From: a virus
Strand: one strand, 5' to 3'
IMG/VR virus record: IMGVR_UViG_3300046804_005087
Span: 1 to 64,000 of that record
DNA length: 64,000 nucleotides
Position 1 is the first letter of the stretch. Each line of letters begins with the position of its first letter. Position numbers and translations under genes: made by a program. Shown here in pieces: positions 35,601 through 42,485 of the stretch. The notes below the pieces were generated by a model. The model did no database searches, was not told the origin of the DNA, and saw only the letters and a list, made by a program, of their open reading frames with translations.

Positions 35601-37891
35601 TTAAATGCCGACTCATCCATCTTGTATTTTTTAACATCAAAACCAAACCCTTTCCCCTGCTCTTCTAATCGTTTAATTAAGTCACCAAACGCCTTAGCAA
35701 TAGAACCAATATCACCTTTCATTCTTTCCATTGGCTCAATGCTTCCCCGCATTTTACCTAGGAACTCAAACTTTAATTTCTGAGCTGCTTTATATTGTGC
35801 TTCCCAGTCACTTTTGACAGTAGACTGCATGACAGGATCTAGCTGTTTAAACTCAGCCGGTTTAAGCTGTTTTAGCCCCGGTAATTGTACAGACTGAGGG
35901 ATAAAATCCCCCTGATTAGCCCGTTCAACATTAGCCGCTTTAGGTAGATATTCTCCGATTAATTTACGTTGACTCTCAGGCAACGTAGGCAAATAAGTAT
36001 CAAGGTTTTGCGCTTTTTCAATTAATCTACTTACTTTACTAGATGCAACCTTGCCAGCATTTTCAATCTGCCCTAAAAACCTAGGTTGATTGGGAGATGG
36101 CTCTAACACTTGCTCGACTTTTTGAGATGCTTTTTGAACGCTTTTTTCTGCTATTACACGCATCCCTTGACCGCCTAAAAGACTAGCGCCACCTGCGCCA
36201 ATCATTGCACCCCCAGACGTCAAAAACTGATGAACATTTGTGACTACGGCTTGAATCTCACCAATAATATCAGCCGCTAAAGGAGCCCCAAATCTTGCAG
36301 GTAATACTGATGTAATTTTTGTGACAACCCCTACTACATTTTGCAAAAACTCAACTTCTAATGGATTAATTCCCTTTGCCACGGCATCACTCACCATATG
36401 CATAACAACCTGGGCGATTTGATGCCCACCAGGTAACTGAGACAACCCAGCAATCGCCGCTGTAGGAATGGCGACTTTTGCTGTAGTTTGAATAGCAGAC
36501 TTAGCCTTGTCAGGGATTCCCATCGGGTCTAAAGCGAATACTCCAGACTCAACAGATTTTAACCCCTTATAAGACAAATTTCCCGCCCCAATCGCACCTC
36601 TTACTGCTGTCTTGGCAGATTCAACTAAAACGTTTAAGACATTATCTTTTGAGTCTTGAATTGCAATCTTCCCTTTTTCCGTCACCAATTTCATTGACGT
36701 TTTAGGATGCAATAAATAATCGCGCATCGTTGGATTTTCTGACGTTTTAGCGATTAAACGACTATCTACTTTTGCGCTTTTTTGATATTGAATTAACTGG
36801 TCACGATAGCCTTGCATAACAGGATCGTCACCAACATCACCCATAACTTTTAATTGTTCAGAAATATCATTCTTGATTTTCCGAACTTGTCCATAGTCAT
36901 TACTGTTAACTGCCAAATCTAACCGATTCGACAATTCACTAATCAACTTTTCTGATTCACGATACTGCTTTAACTTGCTTGAGATTTGACTGGAAACGAC
37001 ATTTAACGTTGCAGAAAGTTTAGCAATAGCGTCAACCTGTAAATTGACTTGATTTCCCATTGCAATCACTTCGGCGTTAGACGGGATACCCCTTGCGCTA
37101 ATTGTTTGATTAGCATTTCTTAAATTCTGCTTAATATCCTTAGATTGTCTTTTTAAATCATTAATAACAGATTTTTCTTGACTCAACCCTTTAGACTGAG
37201 ATGCAACACTAGAAACATCAGACAATAAAGAATCAATGCTATCCATTTTATCCTGGTATTTCTTGACCCTTCCAAGCTCATCCTTTTTAGCTTTTACGTT
37301 TGGGAAAGCATAAGAAACTGTAGCGTTAGCCGCTTTTTTGCCAGCATCTTTTAAATCAAAGTTAAAATCCTCGCCAATAACAGAAGCAAACCCATTAAAT
37401 AATTCTTTGGATATAGACTGTCCAAATCCTTCAAAAAAACCACGACCGATACCAGCAAACGGAGCGGTAATAACATCACCCAGTTTGTCAACTACTTTTT
37501 CAACCTCACTAGTTAACTTATCTTCAATTTCGCCATACAACGTATCGCCATAATTACCTTGACCGGATTTAGAGCCAGAACGATCTCGATTTTTCTTTTT
37601 TGCTTCTAATTCATTTAATTTTTTATTTGCATCTTCAATTTCCGAATCATCAACCTTAACCGCAATTGGGTTATTTTCAAACAAGTCAACAGTTTCAAAT
37701 AAATGATTTTGCTTAACATCTAAAAGCTCATTTAGCTCGTGTAAATTATCTAACTCAACCTTAGGTTTTATAGGACTCCCCTTTTCAACCATCGCTAGTT
37801 TTTTAATCGCCTTTCTGACCGCCGCGTCAATGTCACGACTTAACTTACTGTCATCAGCAACTAATTCTAAAACCAGCGTTTCCAGATTCAT
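26606..37891 (-). CDS. giant tape measure protein with lysozyme-like domain
   Basis: 3,761 aa in one uninterrupted frame. A tape_measure domain lies near residues 1,400-1,600 (MLSKGKISMEELRQQLGERFPPAM...). Hydrophobic segments occur near 440-560 and 1,330-1,370 and around 1,620-1,720. Long coiled-coil stretches follow. A lysozyme/transglycosylase-like domain near 2,760-2,900 has a candidate catalytic Glu in IRSGEGGYGSF and GAYQFIPSTL. Pro/Gln-rich linkers flank it. It sets tail length and probably cleaves wall glycan at entry. At about 0.15 nm per residue the tail could reach about 560 nm. Confidence 0.93.
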   Translation of the reverse strand: MNLETLVLELVADDSKLSRDIDAAVRKAIKKLAMVEKGSPIKPKVELDNLHELNELLDVKQNHLFETVDLFENNPIAVKVDDSEIEDANKKLNELEAKKKNRDRSGSKSGQGNYGDTLYGEIEDKLTSEVEKVVDKLGDVITAPFAGIGRGFFEGFGQSISKELFNGFASVIGEDFNFDLKDAGKKAANATVSYAFPNVKAKKDELGRVKKYQDKMDSIDSLLSDVSSVASQSKGLSQEKSVINDLKRQSKDIKQNLRNANQTISARGIPSNAEVIAMGNQVNLQVDAIAKLSATLNVVSSQISSKLKQYRESEKLISELSNRLDLAVNSNDYGQVRKIKNDISEQLKVMGDVGDDPVMQGYRDQLIQYQKSAKVDSRLIAKTSENPTMRDYLLHPKTSMKLVTEKGKIAIQDSKDNVLNVLVESAKTAVRGAIGAGNLSYKGLKSVESGVFALDPMGIPDKAKSAIQTTAKVAIPTAAIAGLSQLPGGHQIAQVVMHMVSDAVAKGINPLEVEFLQNVVGVVTKITSVLPARFGAPLAADIIGEIQAVVTNVHQFLTSGGAMIGAGGASLLGGQGMRVIAEKSVQKASQKVEQVLEPSPNQPRFLGQIENAGKVASSKVSRLIEKAQNLDTYLPTLPESQRKLIGEYLPKAANVERANQGDFIPQSVQLPGLKQLKPAEFKQLDPVMQSTVKSDWEAQYKAAQKLKFEFLGKMRGSIEPMERMKGDIGSIAKAFGDLIKRLEEQGKGFGFDVKKYKMDESAFKGITLDANAVEMPDVSKLKRDAGSVGKSIPDGVGSGVNANKNIVFESVESTMTQSIDVAKKAIDSHSPSKKFIKVGEAIGQGLEIGASESLTQAEKKIMQKLSALSNNATKLFTANGSESLNPDTLKAIRRRVVSSSNNKIANNENLKLLSLVSKTNYSNLIRMHPGDANHSLGDKVNFANPKSFTGDLVSVLSGVGLNQGSVNLQKGDSIYRIKNPRKGFDIPYNAIGLADDPDYDYKKEKKSLVSGNYKVTGVSKQTIFVDTKNSVEALTVSIYELEEATDRVFTKLTKKMQLVNSIDVKQIQSQPNQAIEQNWDKTANAVQIDMVEMTETAKKQAYPLQKNLSEGSPGPTHWIRENWKKTASFVNKQIESITANSVKLFTQSKNEAGRMGFDYEKFPIPKLHSVVNNDNEQTQLLSSPLEAPTNATGEKRKRRLDYNINSKPVNVPFYEVAGHKRSRTNKKARQELLQKIDSSDSKEELESIKKEVILTINYLKDIRLKLSKKANGVDTVQIKAIDNEIKNLNTRFNRQFTALGNHAGNLAVEGTEEYFDNFFGTLKSSLIKGLKLKGEAANGLIDQIMTFAVAGATTFAPGLAPAIAAAPLAMPLIPAAMASLGIGTLIAPIVQRIDQALMQQEPIKQRFTTLEGNTTLGGAKQSQVTGIAEKYSIPIEPAVQNFSQMAIAARNTNLTGQEMLDLFEGISASIRALGLSTQDADLIFMAYTQMLSKGKISMEELRQQLGERFPPAMSVFAKALNTTTAGLDEMVSRGAIGTEKWVGAVSKVLKEDFGTAALSMGDNYASATTRIQNLNFKLNKNFADTYGGLFTTVKSTWANVLGLVNSNFKILNTLAVSGLIAVWASIGIGVSYIMKTPAIANIAKGGSNLLFSVFKNTLGTLTPFLIGTIADVMDDVLGAKNSVMENMSKGVGNMFTALFTGIDRGMRDGGMGAMFDPFIERGNPFSAITDGLKSFIKTIPSGVIEMTALVLMFEQVRVLGNMFVMPTLNNLTMALGRWGKAVKDAVINASTMKRTIDDLFGGTLISLSGVTKTDVMSRFGSEFSVLRKELDSSLDTLMQYKQKRESIIRNYQSDYSRATGSTISREKAIADNQQELRQLKQEYQARRESMMGDGNLNPEKDALVRYQAKRDELLNRRTKQMAAQRLAMGTAMIAAEAALAIGVMAFARSDFSNNIEAESNKARNALIGSTDAMKSALKSLGEQAKDTNSKINSIKLPSKGLELSFETIFFGRTEKSFKSDDFILQQREKFKQLITGYERLKKIAKDTKNPLMNFWAELNRPAIMENTKDRIEASKRLGIQDYFPQQVGLPPTMAENQLLDTLIGYEQDYKNIKERLQKDNTLFDVNDLSKPLSNTGLNAVQQIKDIDAKRNQLSDQRTNLGLENTAQARLQIQSIDKDLNNLLKTRKELAKPFIDLDSYSKDLSQYVESATAAIKNSGLPLAAQERANAALEPVKQLADDIKNYFAGQGISDIAKPLEDAWDRVLNKILDVQSQLDRLKSQNTIQTNMTNTQIYKEGGGSMVVNRKSQLVALESYRRDYEITANALRENDLALRKALSISNVGDVSEKRAKIEELRKTVREQSVELSGLASSIAKAEYDLKMDFTIEDYFRTTARQVYDLNRQIEQQAIQDQRSIEDFGLQVAETSRQLRLSNRNLIESYQDLGADFNIQIETVQKSLEDAKGNIELSKLRTQNLSITPGNSNSAARQLNAMVLRFTESLFSNQTNERQIKIDVLNLEKERISRLRQVRQIEEQYIENVREYDSQVRQLNRSYVDLQRGLTDSTNNLRRAFEDLYRTITRNDKSSPESKTLTNALGSKFNYSPNTAIPQANNYGAKSSIIYNQATNQTTINNNNPSLWTDEMALPTQSSKGEVYVGDNGQVVYEPEYDTAKPVRSWEQVTQQLQQFNPSDYAPGDPRIFNGAMNANQNGGYILDQYTNAYGGLVNKASNPYQSQRVQQPKPQQNQWQPQSNQSLEIQSFEPLLRLIRSGEGGYGSFNRGRAGDSSGQNLQSLFKKPIEQITVNQIIAKQNAGQLYAVGAYQFIPSTLKSAAKRTGLENAPFTPETQHLLAIDLIKNKRPQLGNYILSSGRNGSLTEAIQSSAREWASIGLAYPEAGRTTGQSRYAGTGGNRASISPNRAGDAINETIQRRRSLGLQSKLNFGIPEGIELGQTAQLGGLIDSIGNTLEGLMGNKPETLLEFARTFTRNNKDFLPKGTNLADVAVKLANNSYGDERIQKQFNNAAKANGFTVQADTVTVQSNKPVNQTTAKPSNPQTAKPTKPVPAVTAKPQAIDYQPLTAQPFNLSTVKQQSFMNTVNRELNPSQVQLQGFDAGQALPKPVQVNTDPLIQQANRLTALNQQLIQMRMAGIQQDSIEKFAQLIDDVTGFSIQLQRTVIETDRTINDQSLSILQMTRNAKGFLTIMESARQSGIDTFQNYTQQIRSIEDKQREIALFVAEKETLKATKQWAILEGKKLRLNTDLLQSEYDKIGALIDQYDAQSGILETQKQQLLATRDIAAANAFNNAYLEKQLNYLDKAASLMASISGARYDLGGTLVNDGAIIQAKMALDTVQQRALAEAKTLGLTGQAQADFIAQSKELAEINYQKSFREAIPFIQELGANLKEAIFQTNNFTQAFTKLLDVMASQIFDQLVLKPVTNTLSQWTADMFGYSSPNMPTPENGGGFDAGSVFKTATQLGTATLTTDQQNPIVPFTESLNNATDIIPTMTEQMGVGLTAATGALTGFTNTSISMEQSALLQFVNALQIATQSLYQFAMQAGGGGLFGTIADGLTGLFTGGFGAANAASAFIPTSGYTGDTVQLPAFAMGTDEVDILNFAEGIDNVDILNFANGIDAVMAKEKAQTGQQPMLAVVNQGEAILSTLNGDAQKFRALKRTGVWDNIPSFANGTDRLYNDSRNYRGNWGMETMLPSPQTRQAISNQRNQVVNNFTQSYTVVTPNADSFRRSQSQIQDEGARVYRRKMR

Positions 37892-37927
37892 AATGCCAAC
37901 CTAAAAGCTTAAACTAACCCTCATTAT

Positions 37928-37936
37928 CTATCTTAA
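37928..37936 (-). promoter_or_regulatory. late-type TTAAGATAG motif
   Basis: Exact minus-strand TTAAGATAG, 36 nt before the tape measure ATG. Confidence 0.65.
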
Positions 37937-37940
37937 AACC

Positions 37941-38222
37941 CTAACTCACGTGCATCGTCCCGTCCTTAAAAATTAATTGCAACATCGTATTTTTTTCGGT
38001 CTCAGTCACGACCACCAATGGCACGTTACGCTCTTGGCAATCTAACACCTGATCGACTAGCGCACCAAAGTCTTGCAACTTTACTACAACTATTTCATTT
38101 TCAGATTCTCCAATGTAATCATTGTTTGATTTTTCTATTCTATTCAACCTATAGCTACCGCCAAAAATGAATCCTAGAATAAAAATAGTGGCTCCAATAA
38201 ACAATCCTAATAAAAAACCCAT
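37941..38222 (-). CDS. small membrane protein
   Basis: 93 aa. The N-terminus is a Gly-rich transmembrane segment (LLGLFIGATIFILGFIFGG) followed by a soluble ~65-residue part with KLQDFGALVDQV. It resembles phage holin/spanin-type or tail-associated membrane proteins only in plan; no family recognised. Confidence 0.55.
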   Translation of the reverse strand: MGFLLGLFIGATIFILGFIFGGSYRLNRIEKSNNDYIGESENEIVVVKLQDFGALVDQVLDCQERNVPLVVVTETEKNTMLQLIFKDGTMHVS

Positions 38223-38271
38223 TTTAAATTGTGTATTTGTATTTTGAATTTATCAACTTAGGAATATTCTA

Positions 38272-38640
38272 ATGATTGGCATTCCTAACGCAATTATTAA
38301 AATCCCAGTCTTCCCCACTTCCCCGGTTAATTTTGACCCCTACACCGGTGAGCCGATATTTGCCGCCCCTACAATCAACACTATCAGGGCCTGTCTGGAA
38401 GAAAAAACACCGCCTAGGGAACAATCACTACCGGGACAGGATACGGCGATCGCCTATTTAGCCGGGAGAATCCAAGGTAAAGCACCACAGTTTCTAACAG
38501 TCCGAAACTTTTATAACATCACCATCACGTTACAGAATCAAACAGTTGACGGGCGATTCTATTTGACCACAACGCCTAAAAGCCGACTAGGACTCGATTC
38601 TGTGTTTGGGGTAGCCATTTACGGTTGGCTGGTTTTGTAA
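38272..38640 (+). CDS. putative head-tail connector/structural protein
   Basis: 122 aa, beta-rich: NFDPYTGEPIFAAPTINTIRACLEEK and YLAGRIQGKAPQFLTVRNFYNITITLQNQTVDGRFYL. Size and position between tape measure and the regulator genes fit a connector or minor tail protein; AGGA is 8 nt from the ATG. The assignment is inference. Confidence 0.45.
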   Translation: MIGIPNAIIKIPVFPTSPVNFDPYTGEPIFAAPTINTIRACLEEKTPPREQSLPGQDTAIAYLAGRIQGKAPQFLTVRNFYNITITLQNQTVDGRFYLTTTPKSRLGLDSVFGVAIYGWLVL

Positions 38641-38659
38641 ACCTTCAAGCAAACTACTG

Positions 38660-38689
38660 ACAAAATACCGTTTGTGTGCTTATGATGGG
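38660..38689 (+). promoter_or_regulatory. sigma-70-type promoter for the HTH gene at 38717
   Basis: CTGACA, 18-bp spacer containing GTTTGTGTG, TATGAT. The spacer recalls the module promoter spacers. Confidence 0.55.
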
Positions 38690-38716
38690 AGAAGCAAACT
38701 TTAGGAGGGTTTAAAA

Positions 38717-39448
38717 TTGAGCGTTTTACAATGGTCGGCAACTGAAATCCGCATTCACGAACTCGCTAAGCGGGTTTGTGAACTGTACAATAACGCTGAA
38801 CTCAAAAAACTTACCAAGGTGAGTCCCCAGACCATCCGTCGGTGGGCCCAGGGTTGGGAGGATAAGGGGAATAGACCTACTGAATCAACCGCGATGTGTT
38901 TACCGGCGATTCTGGCAGTCAGTGAGAATAATTATCAACGGTATTTAAATGGGGACATAACCCTAGATGAATTTTGGGATCTCAAGGGCAGTGCCAAAAT
39001 AACAGCCGGCACTGAAATTACGGTAGAGTCAGTCCTAAACGACGCCAAACGACTATCTACAAGTGACTTGCTCAAGTTAATGTCCAATCTGTTTTTAATC
39101 ATCGTTCCCAAGGAATTAAACGAATTACAAGCCGAACCCCAAACTGAGTCCCCTAGATGGGTGGAGTTGAATGAAACGGCAAAAAAGCGTCTAAGCACCC
39201 TACTGAATCTGTCCAATCTTTACCTTGAGCAGACCTATCAATCCATCATTGAAGCGGGGGCAGACAAAGGGTTGGTAGAAGACATGACCAATGGAGGATT
39301 TAAAAACAATTACACCGAACCTATTTACTATACTCTACTCCCTTTCCTATGCCACTGCTCAAAATGGCACGGGGTTGTACCCTCCGATGCTAACCCCGCT
39401 CAGTACTTTGATTCTGTCGAACAATTGGAAGCTTCACTTAATAGCTAA
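38717..39448 (+). CDS. HTH-containing regulator
   Basis: 243 aa starting at TTG 38717, preceded by a perfect AGGAGG at 8 nt spacing. An HTH-like region at ~28-48 is LTKVSPQTIRRWAQGWEDKG. The remainder is helical with Cys/His near the C-terminus (LPFLCHCSKWHG). It is a probable transcription regulator. It is convergent and overlaps the sigma-like gene by 4 nt. Confidence 0.65.
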   Translation: MSVLQWSATEIRIHELAKRVCELYNNAELKKLTKVSPQTIRRWAQGWEDKGNRPTESTAMCLPAILAVSENNYQRYLNGDITLDEFWDLKGSAKITAGTEITVESVLNDAKRLSTSDLLKLMSNLFLIIVPKELNELQAEPQTESPRWVELNETAKKRLSTLLNLSNLYLEQTYQSIIEAGADKGLVEDMTNGGFKNNYTEPIYYTLLPFLCHCSKWHGVVPSDANPAQYFDSVEQLEASLNS

Positions 39449-40143
39449 ATACTAGCTAACACTTTTTCCTTGCCTTGACGACAGATTTCATCTAACTTTT
39501 CCCAGTTCACGCCTAACGTTAGCATCGCCATTAACGGTTCTTCAGTGAGTGCCGTATATTCCCGGTCGTCTAACACATCGGCGCAACGGACGCTTAGTAG
39601 TTTTGGCTCATCGTTGTCCAACACGTCGAATACGTCTACTACGTCACCGTCGTTGGCTTTTAACTGGGTTACAAACCGATATTTGTAATCTCGTTCATTT
39701 GATGGCGGTTTAATTTGGCGATCGCCCTGAGCTTCCTCCTGAATTAGTGCTTTTATCCACCGATACGCATAGCTAGAAAATTTAATCTCCTTGCCGTCCA
39801 CTACTGGCTCATACAGGTACAGAGCATAGATTAAGCCGATATGCCCCGCTTGAATTAAATCATCGGGGTTTAATTTGTTATTGCGGCGGTGTTTGCGGTG
39901 CGCCTCACTAATCACCATGGCGGTGTTATGGGCAATGAGTTGATGCATGGCCTTTTCTGCCCTGAGTATCTCTGGGGTGTTTTTAATTCTTGCCCGCGCC
40001 GCCCGTAGTTTCAATTTTTTCCATCCCCCGCCAAAAGATTTTTTAACTTCCAGAGATAGTGCATCCTTCAACGGCTTAAAATCCTGCCACAATTGCCGCT
40101 GCTCAATTTTAGTTAACGAGCGTAGTTTGATGCGAGAAGCCAT
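39445..40143 (-). CDS. phage sigma-70-like factor (region 2)
   Basis: 232 aa from ATG 40143 (an upstream in-frame Met at 40173 is possible). Sigma region 2 is clear at ~75-145: LNPDDLIQAGHIGLIYALYLYEP, then IKFSSYAYRWIKALIQEEAQ (compare DLIQEGNIGLIRA and KFSTYAYWWIRQAI of host sigma). Canonical region 4 is not recognisable in the C-terminal ~90 residues, so -35 recognition may differ or be absent. It is the best candidate to read the TTAAGATAG promoters. It is expressed from module copy 4. Confidence 0.85.
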   Translation of the reverse strand: MASRIKLRSLTKIEQRQLWQDFKPLKDALSLEVKKSFGGGWKKLKLRAARARIKNTPEILRAEKAMHQLIAHNTAMVISEAHRKHRRNNKLNPDDLIQAGHIGLIYALYLYEPVVDGKEIKFSSYAYRWIKALIQEEAQGDRQIKPPSNERDYKYRFVTQLKANDGDVVDVFDVLDNDEPKLLSVRCADVLDDREYTALTEEPLMAMLTLGVNWEKLDEICRQGKEKVLASI

Positions 40144-40278
40144 AATCCCTGTAACTCGTAATGTCTGAATCATAACACAGTTTGATAGTGTACACCGCTA
40201 TTATGCCAAACCCACTCAATTATTTCAATTATTTCCAATCATTTTATTTATCACCAATTGCCGACAATCCTAATCCAC

Positions 40279-40415
40279 AATCTACACAATCAACCACCTT
40301 ACTGTCAATATCCCAAAATACCTGAAACCCCTAAAATCTTGAAACCCTTACCAGTCAAGGATTGTAAGGTGTTTCACCCTCTTAAGGAATTTATAGGGGG
40401 TGAAACAGTGGGGTT
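40279..40415. promoter_or_regulatory. divergent regulatory module, copy 4
   Basis: Minus-strand TTGACA (40303-40308), 18 bp, TAGATT (40279-40284) drives the sigma-like gene. Inverted repeat arms GTTTCACCCTC (40371-40381) and GGGGTGAAAC (40397-40406). 128 bp again. No rightward gene follows and no good TTARGATAG motif is found on that side. Confidence 0.85.
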
Positions 40416-40422
40416 TTAGCAA

Positions 40423-40446
40423 AAAAAATACCCCTCTAGGGGGTGA
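40423..40446 (-). terminator. rho-independent terminator after the dnaN unit
   Basis: Minus-strand ACCCCC-TAGA-GGGGT followed by A and eight T. Confidence 0.8.
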
Positions 40447-40466
40447 CAAATACATAAAGGGCATGG

Positions 40467-40613
40467 CTAGGATTCAGGAGGTTTCAGCCTACGTTGTAAA
40501 TCCCCTTTCCATCGGCGGATGCGGGTAGTTAGAACTTTTTTGTTCTCCGTTGCATCCTGACGATGGCGGGCCATGATGCTATTGTAATCAGGGTCATTAG
40601 GTGAGATAGGCAT
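40467..40613 (-). CDS. small basic protein (48 aa)
   Basis: ATG 40613 to TAG 40467: MPISPNDPDYNSIMARHRQDA..., basic C-terminus. It starts 6 nt after the dnaN stop on the same strand and ends before the terminator, so it is likely a cotranscribed small gene. Confidence 0.6.
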   Translation of the reverse strand: MPISPNDPDYNSIMARHRQDATENKKVLTTRIRRWKGDLQRRLKPPES

Positions 40614-40619
40614 AATTAC

Positions 40620-41744
40620 TTATTTAATGACTTGGACAGGCATTAATAGGAATAGGCTGTTATCGGAGCCGGTAAAAATGATGGGTTGGTTGGCTTGGTT
40701 GATTTTCAGCTTAATTTCCTTGCCCCCGACAGCGTTAATGCCGTTAACAACGTATTTAAAATTCATGCCAATCTGAGTTGGGGAATCCTTGTCACCGTAG
40801 TGATTGCCAGTAGTCGTGCAGGGAATGGATTCAGTTCCCTGTCCAATCTCACTGGAGGCGGTTTCAATGACCAGCTCTGGGGCTTCTGTCGTGTCATTAA
40901 CGGTCATCGTGATCACATTGTTTTTAGGGTCGGCAAATGCCGTTAACCGGGAAATAGCGGATTTGAGTTTGCTAGCCTCGACCGTAACCACCCATTCAAA
41001 TTGAACTGGGACTAACTGCGAAACTTTAGGAAATGCACCGTCTAGAATGCGAGAAATAATAGTTAGGTCGCCTGCAAAAAACTTAACCTGTTGTTCTCCC
41101 AATACCATCTCAATATCGCTATCTGTACTTTTAGCGACCGATAGCAGCGCCTTCGTGGGGATTGTGACTGACAGGTCGTCTTGGCAACCGTCTGACCAGT
41201 AACGGGCTAATGTGTGCCCATTGGTGGCATTAAAATACAGCGTTCCCTTGTCAGTAGCCAGATTAATCCCACACAAAATCTGCTTAGTCTCATCAGTGGA
41301 AGCCGACGATGCGACAGCGGCGATCGCCTCACGCAATGTATCCCCTGACAATTTAATTGCCTCCCCTTCCAATTGGGGTAATTCAGGATAATCATTAGAG
41401 GGTAAACAACTTAAATCATAGTGTCCCGTATCGGACTGAATACTAAGTTTTAGGCTATCATCGGACTCTGTAAAAGATAGCAAAATATCGCCATCTAACT
41501 TAGAGACAATGCTAGAAAATAACTGATACGGCACACAAACATCCGTCGGCACCTCCCCTTGGTAATCAACCGCAAACCCTTTGTAGATAGCAGTTTTGAG
41601 GTCAAATCCACAGACCCGTCCGGTATCGCCATTGGCGTACAGTCTGACACAGGCAAGAATGGGATGGGTCGGTTTAATCGCAATGGCTTGCCCAACGATA
41701 ACCAGAGCATTATTGAGCGTTTTAGCGTTAACGTAGAATTTCAT
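40620..41744 (-). CDS. dnaN: DNA polymerase III beta sliding clamp
   Basis: 374 aa, normal length for the bacterial clamp. The three-domain pattern is evident: start MKFYVNAKTLNNAL, the domain 2 segment YFNATNGHTLARYW and the C-terminal LFLLMPVQVI. It would hold a DNA polymerase on template; no phage polymerase is in the window, so it may use a host polymerase or one outside. Phage-encoded bacterial-type clamps are uncommon. Confidence 0.92.
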   Translation of the reverse strand: MKFYVNAKTLNNALVIVGQAIAIKPTHPILACVRLYANGDTGRVCGFDLKTAIYKGFAVDYQGEVPTDVCVPYQLFSSIVSKLDGDILLSFTESDDSLKLSIQSDTGHYDLSCLPSNDYPELPQLEGEAIKLSGDTLREAIAAVASSASTDETKQILCGINLATDKGTLYFNATNGHTLARYWSDGCQDDLSVTIPTKALLSVAKSTDSDIEMVLGEQQVKFFAGDLTIISRILDGAFPKVSQLVPVQFEWVVTVEASKLKSAISRLTAFADPKNNVITMTVNDTTEAPELVIETASSEIGQGTESIPCTTTGNHYGDKDSPTQIGMNFKYVVNGINAVGGKEIKLKINQANQPIIFTGSDNSLFLLMPVQVIK

Positions 41745-41775
41745 TTGTTTTTAAAAATCGGCACGTCACTATACT

Positions 41776-41799
41776 AAAAAACCCGCCACTATGGACGGG
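41776..41799 (-). terminator. rho-independent terminator
   Basis: Minus-strand CCCGTCCA-loop-TGGCGGG followed by six T, ending the small-gene unit upstream of dnaN. Confidence 0.75.
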
Positions 41800-41805
41800 A
41801 TAAAT

Positions 41806-41925
41806 TTACTTTTTGCGATTAAATTGTTTACCACAGTCACGACATAACCATTGCTGACGGTTGTATGGCGTTATGCCGTTTTTGACGGTGTTTAGGCTGT
41901 CGCAGTTTGGACAGACTTTTTTGGG
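41806..41925 (-). CDS. zinc-ribbon domain without a start codon (-1 frame extension)
   Basis: A 36-residue frame: VCPNCDSLNTVKNG...WLCRDCGKQF, CxxC-x19-CxxC, ending TAA at 41806-41808. In this frame a TGA lies only 6 codons upstream of the first Cys and there is no ATG, GTG or TTG between them. Directly at its beginning the 105-aa gene (41892) reads CCA AAA AAG, containing A AAA AAG. A -1 slip there fuses the ribbon to residue 98. The ribbon resembles those at 12611 and 12873. Confidence 0.65.
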   Translation of the reverse strand, partial: PKKVCPNCDSLNTVKNGITPYNRQQWLCRDCGKQFNRKK

Positions 41926-42209
41926 AACTCAATAGGGTACATGACTTTTTCCCAAAACTCCATACGTGCTGGGCTTTGATCCTGGGATTCAATCAACATG
42001 AGTACGTTAAATAAGCCCGTGCAATCTGACAGGGAGTTAAAAACAAAATCTTTACCTGCCCGAATCCAGTGGGCTTCCCCTTCGGTTAAGTATGTTGCCC
42101 ACGATTTTAGGGCTAAGGATGCATGAGGGTGGCTGGTTTCTACAGTGAAATGAAAGTGTTCGATTTCATTGTTTATTTTTGCCATGATGCCAAATTTGAT
42201 GATTCCCAT
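41892..42209 (-). CDS. hypothetical protein, 105 aa, with probable frameshift extension
   Basis: The unshifted product is 105 aa, ending KSVQTATA. ATG 42209 is preferred because its leader (AAACCAACCAC) matches those of the next two genes; ATG 42185 is possible. The N-terminal half (HFHFTVETSHPHASLALKSW) is not recognised. Ribosomes slipping at 41916-41922 would make a 134-aa form ending in a zinc ribbon, so the gene may produce two proteins. Confidence 0.65.
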   Translation of the reverse strand: MGIIKFGIMAKINNEIEHFHFTVETSHPHASLALKSWATYLTEGEAHWIRAGKDFVFNSLSDCTGLFNVLMLIESQDQSPARMEFWEKVMYPIEFPKKSVQTATA

Positions 42210-42272
42210 AGTTTTTTCTGTGGTTGGTTTGATTGTGCCCCTACTTAGCGAGAGAGGCGATCGCCAAATTAA

Positions 42273-42419
42273 TTATTCAAGATCATCTAAAAACTTCAAG
42301 ACATTTTCAATTAGTGATGCCAATTTGTCGCTTTCATTGTGGTTAAGATTTTCAATTTTACCGGCATTAAGTTGGTCTTGAATGCCGTCTAACAATTCGT
42401 AAAGTTCGGATGCGGTCAT
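42273..42419 (-). CDS. small acidic protein (48 aa)
   Basis: ATG 42419 to TAA 42273: MTASELYELLDGIQDQLNAG..., helical and acidic. The leader, including AAGGAT before the ATG, is identical over 26 nt to that of the 42486 gene. Confidence 0.6.
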   Translation of the reverse strand: MTASELYELLDGIQDQLNAGKIENLNHNESDKLASLIENVLKFLDDLE

Positions 42420-42448
42420 GGTAGTTATCCTTTAGTGGTTGGTTTACG
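42420..42448 (-). repeat. duplicated leader, copy 1
   Basis: 26-29 nt repeated before the ATGs at 42419 and 42686; includes the ribosome site AAAGGAT. Followed downstream by a repeated GCTTAGCGAGAG-GGCGATCGCC unit containing HIP1. Confidence 0.65.
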
Positions 42449-42485
42449 TTACCCATGCTTAGCGAGAGGGGCGATCGCCGGTTGA

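Noticed and set aside
26735-37553. Many plus-strand ORFs opposite the tape measure gene
   Set aside because: They mirror the codon phase of the long minus-strand gene and lack ribosome sites or recognisable domains.
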